Source of the DNA: Mesostigma viride
Lineage: Eukaryota; Streptophyta; Mesostigmatophyceae; Mesostigmatales; Mesostigmataceae
Assembly: GCA_009746045.1 (NCBI GenBank)
Contig: RPFO01001327.1
Coordinates: 102,501-125,000 of the forward strand
Direction: 5' to 3'
Length of the DNA stretch: 22,500 nucleotides
The position numbers and the translations under genes were made by a program. The notes under the pieces are model-generated. The model made no database searches, was not told the DNA's origin, and saw only the letters and a program-made list of their open reading frames with translations. This document shows positions 1 through 7,600 of the stretch, one piece after another. Numbering within the stretch: the stretch's first letter is position 1; each line of letters starts with the position of its first letter.

Positions 1-150
1 AGACATGCTGCATGCTGCATGTTGTCGAATCGCCTTGAGTACCGCACATGCTACATGGACCTTGCTGCGGCGCGCCAGGAGGATTTGGAGCCGTCGGATG
101 GGGAGGAGTTGCCCCAACGCAAGGGGCGACGAGAAAACGGGAATAAATAG
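1..150 (+). CDS. Possible 3' end of an unidentified gene (partial ORF)
   Basis: Frame 1 is open from the window edge to a TAG at 148-150, giving 49 residues. The tail is strongly charged (LEPSDGEELPQRKGRRENGN). A TGTAA motif, the usual green-algal poly(A) signal, lies at 206-210, about 56 nt past the stop, which fits a real 3' end. I do not recognise the protein. It could be the C-terminus of a host gene or of a transposon protein, since repeats follow at once. An open frame of this length can also arise by chance. Confidence 0.3.
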   Translation, partial: RHAACCMLSNRLEYRTCYMDLAAARQEDLEPSDGEELPQRKGRRENGNK

Positions 151-205
151 GGCGCACACCTTATGCAGTTGATGTTGTCACTTGTCGGGCGTAATGTACG
201 AGAAC

Positions 206-210
206 TGTAA
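206..210 (+). terminator. Candidate TGTAA poly(A) signal
   Basis: TGTAA lies about 56 nt after the stop of the open frame at the left edge. Green algae commonly use TGTAA rather than AATAAA. A five-base motif is weak evidence by itself. Confidence 0.25.
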
Positions 211-230
211 GTCTTGAAATAAAACTTGCG

Positions 231-341
231 TCCCGGCAGGCCGCCGGCCGGACTGGTCCACTCTGTACTTTTGAGTGTTTGCTAGCGTCCGCGTCCCTCC
301 GGCAGGTTGCCGGCCGGACTGGTAGTGTTTGCTAACATCCC
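231..341. repeat. Short direct repeats with GCCGGCCGG core
   Basis: A segment ending GCCGGCCGGACTGGT occurs at about 233-258 and again at about 299-324. Each is followed by AGTGTTTGCTA plus a variable end (about 271-290 and 325-341). The spacer after the core differs (extra bases in the first copy). This looks like a decayed two-copy tandem repeat. No gene is visible in 151-454. Confidence 0.6.
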
Positions 342-454
342 AAATGTGTAGTCCCTGTCACCTGAAAACGGAATAAAAAGTTAAAAACATAATAGAAAAC
401 AACATTCAATCGATCGATGCAGTCCAAAACTCCAAATCAGCCAACAACAACAAC

Positions 455-1042
455 TGAAACAGTTGGCGGCGGACCGGTCTACTCGTGGTAGACCCGGTCA
501 CGTAGATCGACCCCGAATAAAACTTTAAGTAGCGCAATCGATAGATCTCGCCGAGAGGATTTTTTTTTCGGGGAAATGGGTATATTTTATTAGCCAATTA
601 TGGACCAAAGAGGTGAGAGGGGAAATGAGTATCAGCGAATCCTAATGAAGGTGGGCACGCACACGTGTGGCGGTGACAGGTGAAAGGCCGAGAGGATTTC
701 AGATCATATCTTAGATACATAATAGTACATTACGGTACAGTGTGATTACGGTTACAAAACTGGTGAAAATGGCTCTGACGTCAATCATTGACGCCAACCA
801 AGCCGTAAGTATAGAATGGGAAGTTGGACAGGGGCGCATGAGGGGGGGTCCAATCTCAAGTATAAGTAGCGCAATCGATAGATCTCGATGAGAGCATTCA
901 GGATCAGCCTCTAAAGTGCCCAAAGATGTCCGATTTCGGGAATTACGGGTCAAAACCAAACGTTATCTAAGCCAAAAATTAAATAATTTTCCGAAAAGTG
1001 CATTTTCGGCTGTAGTAGACCGGTCCGCCGCCAACTGTTTCA
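455..1042. mobile_element. Probable non-autonomous DNA transposon (MITE-like) with 29-bp TIRs
   Basis: The 29 nt at 455-483 are the exact reverse complement of 1014-1042. The shared arm reads TGAAACAGTTGGCGGCGGAC and continues to ACT. If the terminus is taken one base inside, AACT flanks both sides (452-455 and 1042-1045), a possible 4-bp target-site duplication. The roughly 590-bp interior has no transposase-length ORF, so the element would be non-autonomous. It contains a 25-bp direct repeat (526-550 = 863-887) and a GCCGAGAGGATTT motif twice. The superfamily cannot be assigned from the ends alone. Confidence 0.6.
526..887. repeat. 25-bp direct repeat inside the TIR element
   Basis: Positions 526-550 and 863-887 are identical over 25 nt (core AGTAGCGCAATCGATAGATC), 337 nt apart in the same orientation. 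A related GCCGAGAGGATTT motif occurs near 550-562 and 687-699. Confidence 0.75.
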
Positions 1043-1517
1043 ACTTTCAACTGTAAGTTTATTCCTCGGAAACAAGCTGGGGTATGCAAGCGTGCTAACT
1101 GCCACCGTCCGCATGCCACTCACCTGTCAGGCTGTCACCAGTGACGCCTTGGTGCTTACTGCATACACGGTCAGTACAGTACATGTATGTATTTTTGGAA
1201 CAGTTGTGTGTGAGTTCAGAGTCGAGTGAGGCTATCAGAGCGCACTCAACGCACAATATCCCGGACGAGGAATTGTCAACGTTCATGCCGGGCACGACTG
1301 AGGCAATAATTGCGGTACTACTATCAGAAAGGGGTTTTAATGGACAACATGCTAACGCGCAGAGTGCTAATTCCTTCTTTCTCTCCTGGCATAGTATTGC
1401 GAGGTGTCGACATTGCGGAGGAGGTGCGCCACTAAGCACATGACGAGAACTCACAAACTTGACCGGGCATAGCTATAAGGGCCTTCTACGAACTACCCGG
1501 TACACCTTCTCGCCTAA
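1043..1517. other. Upstream region of CFAP210; no recognised gene
   Basis: Between the TIR element and the first CFAP210 codon, open frames exist on both strands (1141-1443 plus, 1095-1454 minus), but neither translation resembles a known protein and they overlap antiparallel. The region should hold the CFAP210 promoter. Confidence 0.5.
1474..1480 (+). promoter_or_regulatory. Possible TATA element of CFAP210
   Basis: TATAAGG lies 38-44 nt before the first ATG. Used as a TATA box it would put transcription start only a few to about 15 nt before the ATG, so a very short 5' UTR. This is weak evidence. Confidence 0.25.
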
Positions 1518-1622
1518 ATGGCGGCCGCAGCGGACGGACCTTATAGTGTAATAACAGCAGACCATCTAGAACGTATTCGGAAAACCGTAAACCCGGACAA
1601 TGATGCAACGGCACAACGAGAG
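1518..1622 (+). CDS. CFAP210: CFAP210 exon 1 (start codon)
   Basis: Codes residues 1-35, starting MAAAADGPYSVITADHLERI. An in-frame TAA (1515-1517) sits directly before the ATG, so this is the first possible start in the exon. It ends GAG before a GTAAGC donor, phase 0. The text corresponds to the family's LPKAEWERIQNSL region. A small extra exon in the 1.2-kb first intron is not excluded, but spacing to the WPNT motif is already near that of the animal protein. Confidence 0.75.
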
Positions 1623-4600
1623 GTAAGCATGATTTCCGAGACAAAAAAACTTTCCCAGGGGCTGCATCCGTCAGCATTGTGCGCGGCGTGCAGCACAGAA
1701 CATGGACGGTGAATTCTTCCCGGCAGAAGTTTTTTAATATACCGTGTTTGAGCAGAAAATTAGCAGTCGCTTGTCCGCATTTTGCGTCATTCCTCACGTG
1801 GCGGCCTAGCAGGTCCTGCTTGTATCGAAATGAGCTTAGCAATCGGCATACCCTGTTCTGGCTGCGCGCTTTGGAATAAGGAAAGTCCATGCCTTTCCTA
1901 ATTCCAATAACCTCGTTGTCGCTTTTGTTCGCCCGTCTGGTTAGCCATGGGTTCATCTGAACTGGTTTCCGGAAATACTGCAGCTAGCAACTGGGGAGAA
2001 GGACGCATGCCAGATCCAGAAATTTACAGGTTTCACGTTTGCAACGTATACCGTCCATTTTACATTTTACATTAAGAGTGCAACACAAACATCCTGATCA
2101 TATAGCTGCGACCCTTGTGTGCATGTGTAATTAGCTTTAATTTCCAGAGCCATTGAACCATTTCCCCAGAATTTGGAGACATGATTTAGTGGCCTTGCAT
2201 GGCTTTCCATCACCCCATGGTCTCGTTAAGCTCTCCCATTATCACAGCTTTCACATGGCCACAGCGTTGGGAAGCTTGATATGGATTTGTTGATATGATG
2301 GGGGAGGAGCACATAAACCTAGTAAACTGTTGTGGCGGATGGCCTCAGGCCACCTGTGCTTCTTATGGAGGCAGAATTCTAATGATCATTTCCGAGGTGA
2401 CTCGGAATTTTTTAATGGCTTTCACCGAGGATGCCTGGTTCACATGGATGCGTCAGAGGATGCCCCAGGCAGCACCCTGGGCCAGTAGCTTGATTAATGG
2501 AATCATACTGGCATTATGTACGGCAGAATATTGCAACCATCTTCGCAAACCATCAGCCCTGACCCACGTGAATTCTCCCCATGTGGATCCTTTGTTCCCT
2601 CTCTCTTCCGCGCACTGCACATCTCCAAGCTTGGAAGCAGCGGAAAGCAAGGCCTGCTGTCCCTCAACTTGTCACCACCAAGCGGGCTCTGACCTGGCAT
2701 GCATTTGCTGGTATATATGTATTCCATTTCCTCGACCCCCCTTTCCCACCTCCTCTTGTTCCCCCTTCCCTCTCTTTCTTTGTTCCCGCGACCTGGCAGC
2801 ATGAGCGCCTGCACGAGATGTCGACGCGCCGTGTGGCCAAGTGGCCCAACACGATCGAGGCGACGAGGGACCGGCGGAACCAGGAGCGGCAGGAGAGGCT
2901 CGAACGAGAGGAGGTGAGACGCTTCTTGACGTGGATGCATTCCTCTATGGAGAGAGGAGGCAATTTTGTTGGGGATGTATAATGGGGATGTATATTCCTA
3001 AGTAAAGAAGGAGTAGGTGAGGAGCCCGTTGAAATGGATGCATTCCTTAGTGAAGAGAGAGAAGGTTGAGCATTGTCGCTGGAGATTTGTCCCTTACAAA
3101 AGAGAGAGGAAGCGAGGCAATTTCGGGGGAGATGTATTAGTTATTCCTTAGTAAAGGGAGAGGAGGTGAGTGGGGTCACTGGAGATTTGTCCCTTACAAA
3201 AGAGAGAGGAAGCGAGGCAATTTGGGGGGAGATGTATTCCTTGCAAAGAGAGAGGAGTTGAGTGGGGTTGCTGGGATTTACTTGTGACAGGGATGAGGAG
3301 ATGAGCGTCATGGTTGGTTTGTTTCTTATTTCTGGTTTGTTAGCAGAGGCGAGATGAGGAGCATGGCTGCGAGTTATTCGGTAAAGAGGGAGGTGGTTCT
3401 AGTGGGCGGCGTGGCTGCCATCACTCGTTACGTTTCTCTTTCTTGGTTGAGAAAGATCTGCTGTCGCTTGGTATGCTCCCTTCCCGCGTCAGTGGCCATG
3501 GGAGGGGAGGGGAGGGGAAGAAGAGAGGGGAGAGGAGGGACTTACTTGCTGCATGGTTTGCCTCTCACTGTTGCATAGTGGTCTTTGGGCTCACTTCTGG
3601 TTTGATGCATTTACGTAAAAACAGTTGATTAAATTTGTATGTTGAAATGGCCAGGGGGAGCAACATTGCAGGAGTATTATTTAGTGCTTTGAAACATAGC
3701 ATATATTTGACTATCGGACTTGTTGCCTCATCATGCTTGCCCAGGAGTGTCACAGGCGCATGGCATGATCTTGATTCTCCGTCCCGTTTATTGTGGTTTG
3801 TCTCTCGCTTATCGTTCCACAACAAGAAATGGCCAGGGAAGGCATCATCATGTGGACCTTTCCTCTTCCTTTTCGGCTTCCATGCCCCTCTCACTATGGC
3901 TTGGCTTAGCATTGGTTTTTCGCGTTCACATTGCCAGGAGCACCGCCGCGTGGACCTTCTCTTTTCTTTTCCCTCTTGGTTGATTTTATCGCTTTTCCCT
4001 GTCGTTGCTTACTTCTCTCATCGGTTTTTCCCTCTTAAAAGACATCACAGGAGGAGTGTCGCCAGTGTGGACCAAGAAAGGTTTTTACTCACTTTTACTC
4101 ATTCTTTCTTTTCTGGTTTCTGCCGCACTTGCTGTGGCGTTTTACTCATGTTTCTTTTCTGGTTTCTGCCGCACTTGCTGTGGCGTTTTACTCATGTTTC
4201 TTTTCTGGTTTCTGCCGCGCTTGCTGTGGCTTTCTACTCATTTCTATTTTCTATTTTCTGCCGCACTTGCTGTAGCTTTCTGCTCATTTTTCTTTTCTGG
4301 TTTCTGCTGCACTTGCTGTGGCTTTTTACTCATTTTTCTTTTCTGGTTTCTGCTGCACTTGCTGTGGCTCTTTTCCCCTTGTGCTTGTCGCTCAACGTGC
4401 CCAGGAGGAGCGTCGCCGCGTGGACCTTGACGAGCAGCTTGCGCGGCAGGAGACGCGGCGGCTTGCGATTGAGCGCGCGAACAAGCTGCTTCACCACCAG
4501 ACGGACCGCGTGAAGAGCCTGCACCGCAAGACGCTGCTGTCAGACGTGATGGCGGAGCGGGAGCAGCAGGTGGCCATCAAGCAGGAGATGGAGGCGCGCA

Positions 4601-7600
4601 AGTGAGTGTTGGATTGTTGGGGGGGGGGGCGCAAATGGGCCTTGGATCGTTGGGGGGGTGGCACAAGTGAGTGTTGGATTGTTGGGGGGGGGCACAAGTT
4701 AGTGTTTAATTGTTGGGGGGGGGGCGCACGTGAGTGTTGGATGGGGGGGGGTGGGCGCACGTGAGTGTTGGATTGGGGGGGGGAGGCACACGTGAGTGGG
4801 GGCTGGGGGATTGGGTATAGTGGCTGTAACATGGTGGGATGTTGGAATACTGCACCAGATGGCCAACAAGCAGGAGATGGAGACGCACAAACCGAGTTGG
4901 GGGGGGGGGAAGGCGAGCAAGGAGTTCGGGTTCGTTGGGCACGGGGTTGAAAGGGAGTGGGGGCTTGGAGCACAGCAGCAGGTGGCCATCAGCAGGAGAT
5001 GGAGGCGCTCAAGGGAGTGGGGCGGTGGGCTGGCTACAGGCTATAGCTTCGCAACCACTATGTGGTGGTTGGATTTTGAATGTCTAGGCGGCCGCGAGGG
5101 GAGTGGGGTGCGGTGCACGCACCGGGTGTGTGCGAGTGGCAGGTGGCCATCAAGCTGGTGATGAAGGCACGCAAGTGAGTGAGTGAGCGGTTGGGGGCGG
5201 GGAGGTGAGCAAATGAGTGGGTGGGCACGCACGTGTGCATGTGCATGTGCGTGAGTTGGCCGGGGTTTCGGGTGGGTTGGTGTGCGAGCGAGTTTGCGTG
5301 TAGGGGCCATGGCATTGAGTGCACAGGCCAGGAACCCTTCGAACCTCAAGGGGGAAGGTTGGCATTTGTTGGCAAAATGGTTGGAATGGGAGTGTGGGGA
5401 AACGTGGGTGAGAAGAGGTCTGTTGAGGCAGGCACAAGGAGACGGGGAAAGGCGGGGGGCTCGTTTGACTCGGGATGCGTCCTTTGACGATTCGGCGGAT
5501 GCTGGTGGTGCAGCAAGTTATTAGTGGCATAGAAGCAGGGGTGGGGTGAAGGTCGCTTCGCCTGATCATCGCCGGATCGATATGGAAATCTATGGCTGCT
5601 GTGTTGTGGCCTGCTGCTCTGGACCTGCCTCGCCGCAACTTGTTGCCGCGATGCGGTCACCTGGTGCGGCTGTTGCTGCTGCTCCCACCTGCCGCTGCCG
5701 CACCTGTTGCGGCTGCTGCTGCCGCGCCTGTTGCGGCTGGGTTGCCGGCTCGTGTTTGACGCCGCTGCTGACATGCTGCCACAAGGAGTGCCGGCGTTTG
5801 CTGCCTCTGGTTGCACTCCCGGCCCTCTGGTCGTGCAGGAAGCGCGTGGAGGAGGCGTTCCTGCGCAAGCAGGCGGAGGAGCTCGAGCGGAAGGAGGTGG
5901 AGGAGCTGCGGCGGCTAGAAGAGAGGAGGGCGCGCGCGCTGCAGGACCGGGACACGCAGCTGCAGCAGGCAAGGGCTGGTGGAAAGGACCGGTAAAAGGG
6001 ATGGTGGGAAGGGCTGGTGGGAAGGGCTGGTGGCAAGCGCTGGTGACAAGCGCTGATGGCAACTGCTGGTGGGAAGGGCTGGTGGCAAGCGCTGGTGATA
6101 CGCGCTGGTGGCAACGGCTGGTGGAAAGGGCTGGTGGAAAGGGGTGGGAAGCTCTCTCAAGTAGAGTGCTGGAGCTGAGGATACCGCTCGCACCTTGCAT
6201 ACAAGTGCGGATACACACACACACACCACACCTACACACACATAGGGAGGGGGAGAGCAGGGAGATAAATGGGGGGGGGGGGGAAGGAGAAGTGGCTTAA
6301 ACAGCTACCATTCAGATATTGGCTGGCCAGCTGGAGTATATGCAGCATAAGGTCATTTGTCTCATCCACGGAGCACGAATTGTTTTGCCTGCTCAACCCA
6401 CCCATCTACCCACCACCCAACGTCACAACTGGCAGCTTGAGGAGATGAAGCAGAAGATCCTGGCCGAGCGCACGCTCAAGCGGCTGGAGGGCGAGCAGCT
6501 GCTACGCAAGGCGGAGGAGGAGCTGCGCGAGGTGGAGCGGCTGGAGGCCAACCGGCGCGCTCGCATCGCCGAGATGAACCGTGCAACGCTCAAGGCCAAC
6601 GAGACGCTGCGCAGCATTAAAGAGGCGGAGAAGGAGCGTGAGCGGCAGCAGGTGAGGGGTCCTAAAGGAACATCTCGCAGCATTGGGGTGATTGGGGTCC
6701 ATCTGGTAAGGGGGGCCAAAGGGCGAAATGAGGCGTTGCACAGAAGTAAGGGGGGGGGAGAGCGTGGGCGGCAGCAGGTGAGGGGGCCAAGGGCCAAATG
6801 AGACGTTCCCAGGTGCGCCAAATTTAGCACTTGCTCTTTTTTTGGCCTACCCTCGCTCACTTCGATTGCGATTGCATGCCCCGACCATACCCGCCCATAC
6901 ACCCCGTGCCACCATTTTTACAGGAGCGCCAAAGTGACCCTTTGTGTTTTCTTGCTTGGTGGCTATTAGACGGGTATCACATTTTTGAGGAGCACGAAAT
7001 CAGCCCTTTGCCTATGCTTGCTTGGTGGCTTGCCTATGCTTGCTTGGAGGCTTGCCTATGCTTGCTTGGTGGCTATTAGATGGCTGTCGTGGTTGCCTTG
7101 CAAAGCTGCAGCTCATGTCGCTTGTTGCCCATGGCCCACGTCATCTCCACCGACCCCCCCCACGCCGACGTCGTCCCCCAGGAGCGCCAAATCGAGGAGT
7201 TCAGCCGCCAGAAGCAGGAGATGGTGCAGCAGCGCGCGGAGCGGGAGGCGCAGCGGCAGGCGGAGAAGGCGGCGTCGCGCGAGCGTCTGATCGCGGAGCA
7301 GGCGCGCCAGCTGGAAGAGACGCGGCGGCGCACGGAACGCCGCGAGATGAAGCTGGCCGCGGAGGACGACTCGCGGCAGAGGGAGGCTGAGGTGAATAAG
7401 TAGAGAGGAGGGGATATTCACCCTAAACGCGGTTAAGAGGAAAGGCGGAGGTGAGTGGATCCAGATGAAGGGGATCGCTCTAGGCGGGGCGAAGAGGGAG
7501 GCCGACGTGAGGTGAGAGAGAAGAGGGGATGTTCTGTCCAGGATGAGTTGTGAGGCCGGGTGAATGAATAGATGAGAGTATTAATATCGTCCGCACAGGA

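Larger units (their letters stand above)
2914..4404 (+). other. CFAP210 intron 2, packed with exon-edge echoes
   Basis: Phase-0 intron of 1491 nt. The 5' half repeats a donor-like GAGAGGAGGTGAG motif derived from the end of exon 2 (around 2905, 3162, 3252) within a longer repeat unit. The 3' half repeats pyrimidine tracts ending in CAGGAG plus pieces of the start of exon 3 (best at 3935-3958 and 4047-4073, weaker near 3740 and 3832). A 45-bp pyrimidine-rich minisatellite precedes the true acceptor. Confidence 0.7.

Noticed and set aside
1141-1443. 100-codon plus-strand ORF before CFAP210
   Set aside because: No recognisable motif, overlapped by an equally long antisense frame; no splice or family support.
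1486-1956. 156-codon minus-strand ORF across CFAP210 exon 1
   Set aside because: Its translation resembles no known family, and the plus strand has a well-supported exon with donor and family match. Probably a chance open frame.
3635-4513. 292-codon plus-strand ORF
   Set aside because: Most of it is a translation of a pyrimidine-rich minisatellite (Phe/Leu/Cys repeats) in intron 2, and it is out of frame with exon 3.
4491-4973. Proline-rich minus-strand ORFs in intron 3
   Set aside because: They are the reverse of G-run repeats; composition is explained entirely by the tandem array.
5991-5996. GT donor (GGTAAAAG) for CFAP210 exon 4
   Set aside because: It gives phase 2 while exon 5 starts in phase 0, and would add residues encoded by the minisatellite.
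5346-6239. 297-codon minus-strand Pro/Ala/Ser-rich ORF
   Set aside because: Antisense of exon 4 and of the GCTGGTGG repeat; low-complexity shadow.
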